35,532 bases of DNA, from NCBI GenBank assembly GCA_022616315.1, contig JAKEEX010000251.1, positions 1 through 35,532 of the forward strand. Reading direction: 5' to 3'. The position numbers were made by a program, and so were the translations under genes. Below the pieces are notes generated by a model. That model was not told where the DNA came from and did no database searches. It saw nothing but the letters and a program-made list of their open reading frames with translations. Position 1 is the stretch's first letter, and each line of letters opens with the position of its first letter. This document shows, in pieces, positions 1 through 7,122 of this stretch. Source of the stretch: Myxococcaceae bacterium. GTDB lineage: Bacteria; Myxococcota; Myxococcia; Myxococcales; Myxococcaceae.

Positions 1-1117
1 CGCCCTCGTAGGTGAGGTCCCACGCGCTCGCGTGGCAGACCACGTCACGGTCCCGCGGCTTGACGAACTGGCTCCGCTCCCAGAAGGTCGCCGGGAGCGG
101 CTCGAGGCCGAGCGAGGTGAAGAAGCTCTCCCCCATCCGCACCATGCGCTTTGCGTCCTCCGCTCCGAAGTTCGGACGGCGCAGCGCGGGTGACACGTCG
201 AGGCTCGCCTGCCCCGGGAACGGCTCCACCAGAGGGTAGATGTTCGCCCACTCCTGGGCCCACATGTTGCCGAGGAGGTGGGCGGGGATGGGCTCGCCGG
301 GCGGCACCTTTTCCGCGCCGTACTTCTTCGCGAGCCGCGCGCGCACGTAGCAGTGCAGCTCGTCGTAGAGGGGCTTGACCTGGGCCCAGAGGCGGTCGGT
401 CTCCTTCTCGAACTCGGCGGGCGTCATGTCGTAGCCGCTGCGCCACAGCTCGCCCAGGTCCTGGGAGCCGATCTCCCTCGCACCCTCGTTGCTGAGGGTC
501 ACCAGCCGCTCGTAGAGCGGACGCATGGGCCGTGCGATGGAGTGCCAGCCGTTCCACGCCTCGAGGAGCTGGTTGTAGTCCCGGCTCTGGGCGAGCACGT
601 CCTCGAGCTGCCCGAGGTCCCGACACGCGCCCTTGCCGTCCGTGCCGCAGTACTTGCCCTTGCCGTAGAGCCCTTCGAGCCGCGCCGCGATGGTGGCGAG
701 CTCCGAGCGCTTCTCCGGATCCGAGGGCGCGGGCAGCGCGGACGAGACCCGCAGCAGATGGAGCGTGCGCGCGGTGTCAGGGTCCAGCTCCAGCCCGTCG
801 AACTTCCGCGACTCCTTGATGGCGTTGGAGACGTACGCCAGCACCTCCTCGTTGACCGAAGCGGCGTTCCGCTCGGTGTCGTCCGTGATGTAGGTGGACT
901 TGATCCACTCCGCGGTGGCCTGCTTGGTCCACAGCCTCTTCAGGTCCGCGTTGACCTTCTGGGCGAAGGCCTTCGCCGCCTCGGGCGTGGGCTTCTCCGC
1001 GGCGACCTGGGAGGCCGTGGGCGCAGGCTGCTCCGGCACCACGGCGGAGGGGGACTTCGAGGGCTCGCAGGCACCCAGCCCGAGAGCGAGGGCGACGACC
1101 GGAAGGGCACGTTTCAT
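1..1117 (-). CDS. M2-family (ACE-like) peptidyl-dipeptidase lipoprotein, 3' end cut off by window
   Basis: The frame opens with ATG at 1117 and stays open to the window edge, giving 372 visible codons. The start MKRALPVVALALGLGAC is a lipoprotein signal peptide with lipobox LGAC (Cys17), so the protein is probably anchored in the envelope. The body reads as the alpha-helical N-terminal half of peptidase family M2 (angiotensin-converting-enzyme relatives), for example TKQATAEWIKSTYITDDTE near residue 65 and LLGNMWAQEWANIYPLV near residue 280. The zinc-binding HEXXH motif of the family lies in the C-terminal half, beyond the window, so catalytic competence cannot be judged. Known members cleave dipeptides from the C-termini of oligopeptides. 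It is divergent from the acyltransferase gene at 1238, and the 120 bp between them presumably holds both promoters. Confidence 0.85.
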   Translation of the reverse strand, partial: MKRALPVVALALGLGACEPSKSPSAVVPEQPAPTASQVAAEKPTPEAAKAFAQKVNADLKRLWTKQATAEWIKSTYITDDTERNAASVNEEVLAYVSNAIKESRKFDGLELDPDTARTLHLLRVSSALPAPSDPEKRSELATIAARLEGLYGKGKYCGTDGKGACRDLGQLEDVLAQSRDYNQLLEAWNGWHSIARPMRPLYERLVTLSNEGAREIGSQDLGELWRSGYDMTPAEFEKETDRLWAQVKPLYDELHCYVRARLAKKYGAEKVPPGEPIPAHLLGNMWAQEWANIYPLVEPFPGQASLDVSPALRRPNFGAEDAKRMVRMGESFFTSLGLEPLPATFWERSQFVKPRDRDVVCHASAWDLTYEG

Positions 1118-1237
1118 GGGCGCAGGAACCTAGGAGGGTCGACAGTCGGGCGTCACGCCCAATCCCTCGCAGGAGGGCCTGGCGGGCGACGGGGTGTTGG
1201 ATAGCGGAGGGTCCGTGGCATAGGGTTCGGCCCCCCG

Positions 1238-2335
1238 ATGACCCCTCCGAAGTCGGAGCGCGTACAGGCCGTGGACTGGTTCCGTGGACTGGCAGTGCTC
1301 GTCATGGTCCAGTGCCACGCCCTCGCCCTCCTCCGTCCGGAGCTCCGCCGGACCGAGGCCACGGCGTGGCTCCTCCGGGTGGACGGCCTCGTGGCCCCCG
1401 CCTTCCTCTTCACCGCCGGCTTCGCGCTCGCCCTGGTGCAGCTGCGCACCTCCGGGACGCCGCTCGGAGCGCGGATGCGGGCGTCGCTCGGGCGCATCGG
1501 CAAGGTGCTCGGCGCGGCGACCCTGGTCAACGGGATGTGGTTCCCGTTGCTCACCCAGCCGCGGTGGCTCTTCCGCATCGACATCCTCCACTGCATCGGG
1601 CTGTCGCTGCTGATGGCGCTCCCCCTCGTTGCTCCCCTCGCCACGAGGCCCCGGCTCCTCCGCTGGGCCTCGCTCGCGACGGGGCTCGCGCTCTTCCTCG
1701 TGGCCCCGTTCGGCGAGTCCGTCACGGGCCCCTTCGCGGGACTCTTCAACAAGGGCAACGACTCGGTGTTCCCCGTGCTGGTGTGGGTGGGCTACGTCTT
1801 CCTGGGTGCCAGCGCGGGCACGCTCGCGAGCCGGAGGGAGCTGGTGCGGTGGATGGGGCTCCTCGGCGCGCTCGGCGTCCTGCTGTGGGCGCTGACGCCG
1901 GTGAGCCTCGACCTCTACCCGCCCCACACGTTCTGGCTGAGCAATCCGAGCAACCACGCGCAGCGCTGGGTGTTCGTCTGCGGCGCGCTCGCCCTGCTCC
2001 TCGTCGGGGAGCGCGCGCTCCTCGCGGCGCCGTGGCGCGCTGCGGCGCTGAGGTGGGTGGCGGGGTTCGGCGCGGCCTCCCTCTCCGCGTACGTCTTCCA
2101 CGAGGCGCTCCTCTTCCGCAGCGTGGGGGGTGTGTCCTTCGAGGCCGTGTGGGGCAACCGCAGCGGGTGGGTTCAGTACGCGGTGCTCACCGTGACCCTC
2201 ATCGCCCTGACGGCCGTGCTCTGCAGGCTGTGGAAGCGCGCTTCGGGGATGGGTGGAAGGCTCGTGCGCGAGCAGCTCCCGGCATGGCGTGAGGCGCGCG
2301 CCGCGCGGCCCGTCCTGGGCCCGGAACAGACCTGA
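1238..2335 (+). CDS. Integral membrane acyltransferase, HGSNAT/DUF1624-like
   Basis: A 365-residue polytopic membrane protein with about ten hydrophobic segments. The N-terminal stretch RVQAVDWFRGLAVLVMVQCH has the D-x-x-R-G-x-x-x-x-x-M pattern followed by a His that is typical of the heparan-alpha-glucosaminide N-acetyltransferase-like (DUF1624, YeiB-related) membrane acyltransferases. A second conserved-looking segment, LFRIDILHCIGLSLL, lies near residue 110. Such proteins are thought to move acyl groups across the membrane onto sugars or other acceptors; the substrate here cannot be told. The ATG at 1238 is the first Met of the frame, and the membrane segments begin straight after it. It stands alone: the gene upstream is divergent and the next gene is convergent. 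Confidence 0.75.
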   Translation: MTPPKSERVQAVDWFRGLAVLVMVQCHALALLRPELRRTEATAWLLRVDGLVAPAFLFTAGFALALVQLRTSGTPLGARMRASLGRIGKVLGAATLVNGMWFPLLTQPRWLFRIDILHCIGLSLLMALPLVAPLATRPRLLRWASLATGLALFLVAPFGESVTGPFAGLFNKGNDSVFPVLVWVGYVFLGASAGTLASRRELVRWMGLLGALGVLLWALTPVSLDLYPPHTFWLSNPSNHAQRWVFVCGALALLLVGERALLAAPWRAAALRWVAGFGAASLSAYVFHEALLFRSVGGVSFEAVWGNRSGWVQYAVLTVTLIALTAVLCRLWKRASGMGGRLVREQLPAWREARAARPVLGPEQT

Positions 2336-2363
2336 GGCTCCGGAGGAGGAACGCCACGGGCGA

Positions 2364-2384
2364 GGGCCGCCTGGCTTCCGGCCC
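2364..2384. terminator. Small hairpin between convergent genes
   Basis: Inverted repeat GGGCCG (2364-2369) / CGGCCC (2379-2384) with a 9-nt loop, in the 53 bp between the stop of the acyltransferase gene and the stop of the SelW-like gene. Its placement suits a bidirectional terminator, but there is no T-tract on either side. Confidence 0.3.
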
Positions 2385-2388
2385 CCGC

Positions 2389-2613
2389 TCAGCGCCCCAG
2401 CGCCCGCGCGACCGCGTCCACGACTTCCTGCTCCGTGGGGAAGCCGGTGGGTCCGCGGCTGGCAATCACCCGGCCATCCACGGCCACCTCGAAGATGCCG
2501 GAGCTCCCGACCTTCAGCTCGGCGTCCACGCCCAGGTCCTCTCGCAGCGCGGCCGCCACACGGACGGCCCGGGGCTTGTAGCCTCAAGCGGTGCAGTAGG
2601 TGATGGTCACCAT
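2389..2613 (-). CDS. SelW/Rdx-family selenoprotein with in-frame UGA (selenocysteine)
   Basis: The gene is 75 codons from ATG at 2613 to TGA at 2391-2389, if the in-frame TGA at 2586-2584 (codon 10) is read as selenocysteine. The product begins MVTITYCTA-U-GYKPRA, so the TGA sits exactly at the second redox position of the C-x-x-C/U motif that defines the SelT/SelW/SelH (Rdx, thioredoxin-like) family. After the TGA the frame is intact and matches the family: GIFEVAVDGRVIASRGPTGF then PTEQEVVDAV. Length (74 aa) is typical for bacterial Rdx proteins. A GGAGG lies 11 nt before the ATG. A SECIS-like hairpin follows the TGA. Family members are small thiol/selenol redox proteins of unclear substrate. 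It lies 77 bp downstream of the PAP2 gene on the same strand. The alternative, a Cys gene broken by mutation, is less likely because codon position, frame and hairpin all agree. Confidence 0.88.
2551..2569 (-). promoter_or_regulatory. Bacterial SECIS-like hairpin after the selW UGA
   Basis: On the mRNA strand, 15 nt after the UGA, a stem GGCCG / CGGCC encloses a single unpaired U, then a 2-bp CC/GG upper stem, then the tetraloop GUGU. A bulged U below a 2-bp upper stem and a loop with G followed by U is the arrangement SelB recognises in the E. coli fdhF SECIS. The loop begins 23 nt after the UGA, in the usual range for bacterial SECIS elements. The hairpin lies inside the coding sequence, as bacterial SECIS elements do. 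SelB binding is inferred; no sel genes lie in this window. Confidence 0.72.
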
Positions 2614-2690
2614 GATGGCCCATGCCTCCGCGGGGACCCGCCCGTTGCGCTCCGGGCTCGCAGCAACGGTGCGCCCGCTTCACCCGCGTT

Positions 2691-3401
2691 TCAAGTCCGC
2701 CCGAGGGCCTGGAAGACACGCCACGCGGCGAGCGCCCACGCGCCCCCGAGCGCCCAGCCGCCGAGGACGTCCGAAGGATAGTGCACGCCGAGCACCACGC
2801 GGCTCACGCCCACGAGGAGAACCACGAGGAGCGCCACCACGAGGAAATAGCGGGCGAGTGCGCGCGAGCGTGAGCGTGACGCCAGCAGCACGGCGAGCGT
2901 CGGATAGACGCTCGCCGCGAGCATGGCATGGCCGCTGGGGAAGCTGTGGGTGACCGTTTCCGCGAGGTGCGGCACCACGTCCGGACGCGCCCGTTCGACC
3001 AGCAGCTTGAGCGCATTCACGAGGACCTGGGCGCCCGCCATCAGGAGCAGGACGAAGAGCGCGGCAGCGCGCGAGCGCTGGAGCCAGAGGGCGCCCGCGA
3101 GGACGACCGCGAGCCCCGTCGTGACGACACCCGAGCCCAGGGCCGTGAGGTCACGGACGGTGTCGACAACCCAAGAGGGGCCGAGGAGGCGGGCGGGATC
3201 CGCGGGGTCTCGCATCGCCCTGAGCAGTGCGGAGTCGAGGGACGGTGGAAGCGGTGCGCCGCTCCAGAGGAGCCACACGCAGAGGAGTGACAGACCGAGC
3301 ACCACGCTCACCGCGACGAGCGGGAAGCGCGGGGGTGGCCGGCGGCCGGGCGTCCGGTCGTCCACGGCTCCAGAGCGGGCTGGCGGCAGCGGCGTGCTCA
3401 C
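2691..3401 (-). CDS. PAP2-superfamily membrane phosphatase
   Basis: A 236-residue protein with a short cytoplasmic N-terminus and about six membrane segments. All three PAP2 (type 2 phosphatidic acid phosphatase) motifs are present: K132-x6-R139-P140 (KLLVERARP), P155-S-G-H158 (FPSGHAM) and S200-R-x5-H207-x3-D211 (SRVVLGVHYPSD). The catalytic histidines are H158 and H207. The family dephosphorylates lipid phosphates such as phosphatidate, phosphatidylglycerophosphate or undecaprenyl pyrophosphate at the outer face of the inner membrane; which one applies here cannot be decided. The ATG at 3401 is the only sensible start before the first hydrophobic segment. It may be co-transcribed with the selenoprotein gene downstream. 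Confidence 0.92.
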   Translation of the reverse strand: MSTPLPPARSGAVDDRTPGRRPPPRFPLVAVSVVLGLSLLCVWLLWSGAPLPPSLDSALLRAMRDPADPARLLGPSWVVDTVRDLTALGSGVVTTGLAVVLAGALWLQRSRAAALFVLLLMAGAQVLVNALKLLVERARPDVVPHLAETVTHSFPSGHAMLAASVYPTLAVLLASRSRSRALARYFLVVALLVVLLVGVSRVVLGVHYPSDVLGGWALGGAWALAAWRVFQALGRT

Positions 3402-3582
3402 GACCCCACGCTACCGCGCCCTCCACCCGCACGACCGGGCGGATGGGCCAGCTGGAGCGCGGGGAATCCACCAGGCACCAGGACGGCCCGAGCGGGGCCT
3501 CGGCCGTGTGCACGCGCCCACGTGGAGTCCTCCGTGCCATGGGGCGTCGCTATGTGAGGTGGAGAGCGGAGGTGAGCGCGTC

Positions 3583-4926
3583 ATGGCGGAGCAGACTCGC
3601 AAGGTCCTCGTGGACGCCATCTGCGCCTCGGCGCAGCCGTGGGCCGAGACGGCGGACGACCTCGAGCTCTTCATGGAGCGCGTTGGAAGCGCACGCCTGG
3701 TCCTGCTCGGCGAGGCCACCCACGGGACACACGAGTTCTACCGGACCCGCGCGCTCCTCACCCAGCGGCTCGTTGCCGAGAGGGGATTCCGCGCGGTCGT
3801 CGTCGAGGGTGACTGGCCGGACGCCGCGCGCGTCAACGCGTACATCCTCGGTCTGGGCGACGACCCCGACGCGTCCGAGGCGCTCGGCCACTTCCGTCGC
3901 TTCCCGCTCTGGATGTGGCGCAACGACGACGTCGTGGAGCTCGTGGAGTGGCTCCATGACCACAACATGACCCTCAAGGCGCGCGAGAGTCGGGCGGGGT
4001 TCTACGGGATGGACCTCTACAGCCTGCACCGCTCCATGGACGCCGTCGTCCGCTACCTCGAGGAGACGGACCCGGAGTCCGCGGCCGTGGCCCGGCTTCG
4101 CTACGCCTGCTTCGAGCGCTTTCCACAGGACGCGACCGCCTATGGGCGCTTCGCTGCCCGCTCGGAGTCGTGCAGGGAGCAGGTCATCCAGCAGCTGGTG
4201 GCCTTCCAGCGAAGGGCGCTCACGCTGGCCCGAAGACGCGCGGACGTGGACGCGGATGCCCACTTCGAGGCCGAGCAGAACGCACGCATCGCCGTGGCGG
4301 CCGAGGAGTACTACCGCACCCTCTGGGAGGGAGGCGCCTCCGGCTGGAACCTGCGCGACGCACACATGGTGGAGACGCTCGTGCACCTGGAACGACACCT
4401 GGCGTCGCGCGCCGACGGGCCCGTGAAGATGGTCGTCTGGGCGCACAACTCGCATCTGGGTGACGCGAGGGCAACGGAGCTCGCGGACGCGGGCGAGCAC
4501 AACGTGGGCCAGCTCGTGCGTCAGCGCTGGGGGACGGAGTGTCTCCTCGTCGGCTTCACCACGCACCACGGCACCGTCACCGCCACCTCCGAGTGGGACG
4601 GTGATGCCGAGCGCAAGCGGGTGCGGCCCGCCCTGAGGGACAGCTATGAAGCGCTGTTCCACCACACGGGGATGCGGAGCTTCCTGATGGACCTGAGGGA
4701 CCTCGGAGAGGCCGCTGCAGGACTGAGCGAGCCGCGGCTGGAGCGCGCCATCGGTGTCATCTACCGGCCCGAGTCCGAGCGGCGCAGCCACTACTTCCGC
4801 GCCACCCTGCCCCGCCAGTTCGACTGCGTCTTCCAGTTCGACGAGACGCACGCCCTGTCGCCCCTCGAACGCACGTCGCAGTGGGAGGCCGGCGAGACCC
4901 CCGAGACGTTCCCCTCGGGCTTCTGA
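3583..4926 (+). CDS. Erythromycin esterase family protein
   Basis: A 447-residue protein. The frame is open further upstream, but ATG 3583 (MAEQTRKVLV) is chosen because GGAGG lies 10 nt before it and family similarity starts here. Near the N-terminus LLGEATHGTHEFY carries the conserved G-E-x-x-H-G-x-x-E signature (E44, H47, E51) whose Glu and His are catalytic in EreA/EreB-type esterases. Further signature stretches are VVEGDWPDAARVN near residue 84 and VVWAHNSHLGDAR near residue 285. Founding members hydrolyse the macrolide lactone ring, but most chromosomal homologues, including those common in soil bacteria, have unknown substrates, so macrolide resistance should not be assumed. It is divergent from the PAP2 gene and upstream of a drug-efflux operon on the same strand. 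Confidence 0.9.
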   Translation: MAEQTRKVLVDAICASAQPWAETADDLELFMERVGSARLVLLGEATHGTHEFYRTRALLTQRLVAERGFRAVVVEGDWPDAARVNAYILGLGDDPDASEALGHFRRFPLWMWRNDDVVELVEWLHDHNMTLKARESRAGFYGMDLYSLHRSMDAVVRYLEETDPESAAVARLRYACFERFPQDATAYGRFAARSESCREQVIQQLVAFQRRALTLARRRADVDADAHFEAEQNARIAVAAEEYYRTLWEGGASGWNLRDAHMVETLVHLERHLASRADGPVKMVVWAHNSHLGDARATELADAGEHNVGQLVRQRWGTECLLVGFTTHHGTVTATSEWDGDAERKRVRPALRDSYEALFHHTGMRSFLMDLRDLGEAAAGLSEPRLERAIGVIYRPESERRSHYFRATLPRQFDCVFQFDETHALSPLERTSQWEAGETPETFPSGF

Positions 4927-5022
4927 GCGGCCCACGCGCGAACCCACGCAATTCCAGACAGAGTCCCGGGCTTCCGGGGAACACCCCACGTCCAGCTGAT
5001 GGTTGGGGTCTGCTCTCGTTCA

Positions 5023-5066
5023 TGACCCGGCGGTCATTGACCTGAGGTTCAGTGACCCATTGGTCA
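5023..5066. promoter_or_regulatory. Triple palindromic operator, probably for the adjacent TetR regulator
   Basis: Three copies of a 14-bp palindrome TGACC-N4-GGTCA begin at 5023, 5038 and 5053, a strict 15-bp period. Copies 1 (spacer CGGC) and 3 (spacer CATT) have perfect half-sites; copy 2 (spacer TGAG) ends GTTCA, one mismatch. A further TGAC half-site lies at 5071. The array ends 46 bp before the tetR start codon at 5113, where an autoregulatory operator of an efflux operon is expected. I could not place a convincing -35/-10 pair. Binding by the neighbouring TetR protein is inferred from position. Confidence 0.72.
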
Positions 5067-5112
5067 GCAATGACTGGACTGCCGCGCTTCAGGGGTTACT
5101 CATTCGCGCGCC

Positions 5113-5892
5113 ATGGCCCGTCCCGCAGATCCCCACGCCCGCTTCGCCCTCACCTCGGCCGCGCGTGCGGAGTTCGTGAAGCGCGGCATCCGGGGCGCAC
5201 GCATCGAGGACATCACCGCCGCATGCGGGCTCTCCAAGGGTGCCTTCTACCTGCACTTCGACTCCAAGGAGGCCCTCTTCCGCGACGTGGTGACGGCCCT
5301 CACCGGGGAGCTCGAGCGCCTCACGGAGGAGCGCATCCGCCTCGTCGAGGGTCTCTTCCGCGACCTCGCCCGGAGCCGCAGTCGCCTGAGCGCCGCCGAC
5401 CAGGCCGAGCGCGTGGAGCGCGTGTTCTGCCTCGAGGTCGAGGCGGACGAGCGGCTCCTCGAGCTCTTCTGGGACAACCGCGACGTCATCGAGGTGCTGA
5501 TCAGTGGCTGCCAGGGGACGGAGTTCGAGGGCCAGTTCTGGCGGATGGTGGACCGCGAGGTGCACCGGGTGGGCCACAACATGGAGTGTCTGCAGGGCCT
5601 CGGCGCCTGCCGCCCGGACGTGCCACCCGAGCTCTTCGGCTCCCTCCTGGTGGGGGCCTACGTCGTCGTCGCCAAGCAGCTGGGCAAGGCGAAGGCCAAG
5701 CCGGACCTCGCCGCGTGGGCACGCAGCCTCCACCGGCTCATCCACGAGGGCGCTTCTCCGGGGCACCTGACACACGCGGCACCCGCTGAGGGGCTGAAGG
5801 CCGCCGGCGGCGTCGCTGCACGCCCTCTCCGCCGGTCAGGTGGCGCGATTCGCCGCAATCCCGCCCGTTCGTCCCCGAGGAATCGTTCGTGA
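5113..5892 (+). CDS. TetR-family regulator of the efflux operon
   Basis: A 259-residue TetR/AcrR-type repressor. The N-terminal helix-turn-helix is clear: AREFVKRGIRGARIEDITAA-like residues 17-37 followed by CGLSKGAFYLHFDSKEALF (about 38-56), the canonical recognition helix of the family. The C-terminal half is the alpha-helical ligand pocket and dimer interface and is not predictive of ligand. The last about 40 residues are Arg/Pro/Ser-rich and end inside a 34-bp direct repeat, so the tail may have been altered by that duplication. It is first in a same-strand set with the fusion protein, RND pump and outer-membrane factor, so local, ligand-relieved repression is the likely role. ATG 5113 has no strong Shine-Dalgarno at normal spacing. 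Confidence 0.93.
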   Translation: MARPADPHARFALTSAARAEFVKRGIRGARIEDITAACGLSKGAFYLHFDSKEALFRDVVTALTGELERLTEERIRLVEGLFRDLARSRSRLSAADQAERVERVFCLEVEADERLLELFWDNRDVIEVLISGCQGTEFEGQFWRMVDREVHRVGHNMECLQGLGACRPDVPPELFGSLLVGAYVVVAKQLGKAKAKPDLAAWARSLHRLIHEGASPGHLTHAAPAEGLKAAGGVAARPLRRSGGAIRRNPARSSPRNRS

Positions 5893-5897
5893 ATCTT
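5864..5897 (+). repeat. 34-bp direct repeat, copy 1 (end of tetR)
   Basis: Starts CCCGTTCGTCC and ends GTTCGTGAATCTT; it matches 5973-6006 at 32 of 34 positions. It spans the tetR stop codon and contains a purine-rich GAGGAAT followed by GTG at 5889-5891, i.e. a copy of the ribosome-binding site and first codons of the downstream fusion-protein gene. The GTG here opens only a 39-codon frame, so it looks like a decoy or relic start. Confidence 0.95.
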
Positions 5898-5972
5898 CAC
5901 AACCCACACATGAGCGCGACGCTCGAAGGACGTGGGCTCATCCATCGCGCGGGCCGGTGCGCCGTGCCGCCA

Positions 5973-6006
5973 CCCGCTCGTCCCGGAGGAATCGTTCGTG
6001 AATCTT
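5973..6006 (+). repeat. 34-bp direct repeat, copy 2 (start of fusion-protein gene)
   Basis: Starts CCCGCTCGTCC and ends GTTCGTGAATCTT, offset by 109 bp from copy 1. It contains the GGAGG Shine-Dalgarno (copy 1 has CGAGG) and the GTG start codon at 5998-6000 of the membrane-fusion lipoprotein. Copy 2 is the functional initiation region. Confidence 0.95.
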
Positions 6007-7089
6007 GAAAGGCCCCTCATCGCCGCAACCCTTGCAACGTGTGGGCTCCTCCTCTCCGGTTGCGAGGCGCGCGCCACGCAGCAGGCAGCGACTGCCGCTG
6101 CCAACGCCCCGGCGTCGTCTCCGACGGTCCGCATCGCCACGCCAAAGCCGGTGCAGTCCGTCCGCTCCGAGGAGGCGACCGGCACGCTCTACCCCGCCAA
6201 GGCACTGCAGCTCGGCTTCGAGGTGGGTGGCCGGCTCGAGCGCGTGCGTGCCCAGAAGGGTGAGCGGGTGAAGCAGGGGCAGGTCATCGCGCAGCTGAAC
6301 GCGGAGATCGCGGACGCGCAGGTCAAGCAGGCCACCGCCACCGTCGCCGCCGCGGAGGCGGGCGCCGAGCTCGCCACGGACGTCGCGGGTCGCAATGCGA
6401 AGCTTCAGGAGCTCGGCAGCGTGAGCGACATGGCGAGCAGGTCCGCCGCCTCCACCTCGCAGCAGGCGAGGTCGCAGCTCCTGGCGGCAAGGGCAGGGCT
6501 CTCCCAGGCCCAGGCGGCACGACGCCGCCACGATCTGCGGGCGCCGTTCGATGGAACCATCATCGACGCGCCGGACCAGGTGGGCGCCACCGTGGGACCG
6601 GGCGTGACCCTCTTCAAGCTCGAGCAGCTGGACACCCTGATCCTCCGCACCTCCGTGTCCTCGTCCGCGCGCGCGCAGCTCGTGCCGGGGACCCGGGTCC
6701 GCGTGGAGGTGGTGGGAGACGGCGCCGCGACGGACGAGGCCACCGTGACGCTCGTCCTCCCGTCCGCGGACGCGCAGACGCGGCGTATCCCGGTGGAGAT
6801 CCGCGTTTCCAATGCCGATGGACGCTTCGTCGCCAACACGCTGGCTCGTGCGACCCTGAAGCTCGGGAGCGCAACGGCCGCCCAGGCGCTTCCCGCGAGC
6901 GCGCTCGCCTCCAGCGGTGGTGACCACGTGCTCGTGGTGGACGCCGCGGGCAAGGTGCGCCGGGTGGCCGTGGACGTGCTCGAGCGCAATGCCCGTGAGG
7001 TGGTGGTCCGCGCCCCTGCGCTGCTCGAGCGCGTCATCGACTCTCCGACGTCGGGACTCACCGAGGGCACCCGGGTCTCCATCCAGTAG
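5998..7089 (+). CDS. RND efflux membrane-fusion lipoprotein (HlyD/AcrA type)
   Basis: The periplasmic adaptor of the pump encoded next to it. I start it at GTG 5998, with GGAGG 8 nt upstream, giving 363 residues; this yields a clean lipoprotein signal, LIAATLATCGLLLSGC, with Cys22 as the lipidated residue. An in-frame upstream ATG at 5932 would bury that signal. After the signal comes the first lipoyl half (LGFEVGGRLERVRAQKGERV), a coiled-coil hairpin rich in Ala/Gln (about residues 100-175), the second lipoyl half (LRAPFDGTIIDAPDQVGATV), then beta-barrel and membrane-proximal domains. The adaptor links inner-membrane RND protein and TolC-like channel. The gap to the RND gene is 33 bp. Confidence 0.94.
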   Translation: MNLERPLIAATLATCGLLLSGCEARATQQAATAAANAPASSPTVRIATPKPVQSVRSEEATGTLYPAKALQLGFEVGGRLERVRAQKGERVKQGQVIAQLNAEIADAQVKQATATVAAAEAGAELATDVAGRNAKLQELGSVSDMASRSAASTSQQARSQLLAARAGLSQAQAARRRHDLRAPFDGTIIDAPDQVGATVGPGVTLFKLEQLDTLILRTSVSSSARAQLVPGTRVRVEVVGDGAATDEATVTLVLPSADAQTRRIPVEIRVSNADGRFVANTLARATLKLGSATAAQALPASALASSGGDHVLVVDAAGKVRRVAVDVLERNAREVVVRAPALLERVIDSPTSGLTEGTRVSIQ

Positions 7090-7122
7090 CCGCACTCCGC
7101 GCCCTGCCCCACCGAGGCCGAC

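Noticed and set aside
2584-2586. The TGA in the SelW-like gene as a nonsense mutation making a pseudogene
   Set aside because: It falls exactly at the Sec position of the family motif, the downstream frame is fully preserved, and a SECIS-like hairpin follows.
3583-4926. Calling the erythromycin-esterase family gene a macrolide resistance gene
   Set aside because: The family signature is present, but chromosomal homologues mostly have unknown substrates, so resistance cannot be inferred from sequence alone.
5932-5997. ATG 5932 as start of the membrane-fusion protein
   Set aside because: It buries the lipoprotein signal 22 residues in, while GTG 5998 has a well-spaced GGAGG and gives a normal signal peptide.
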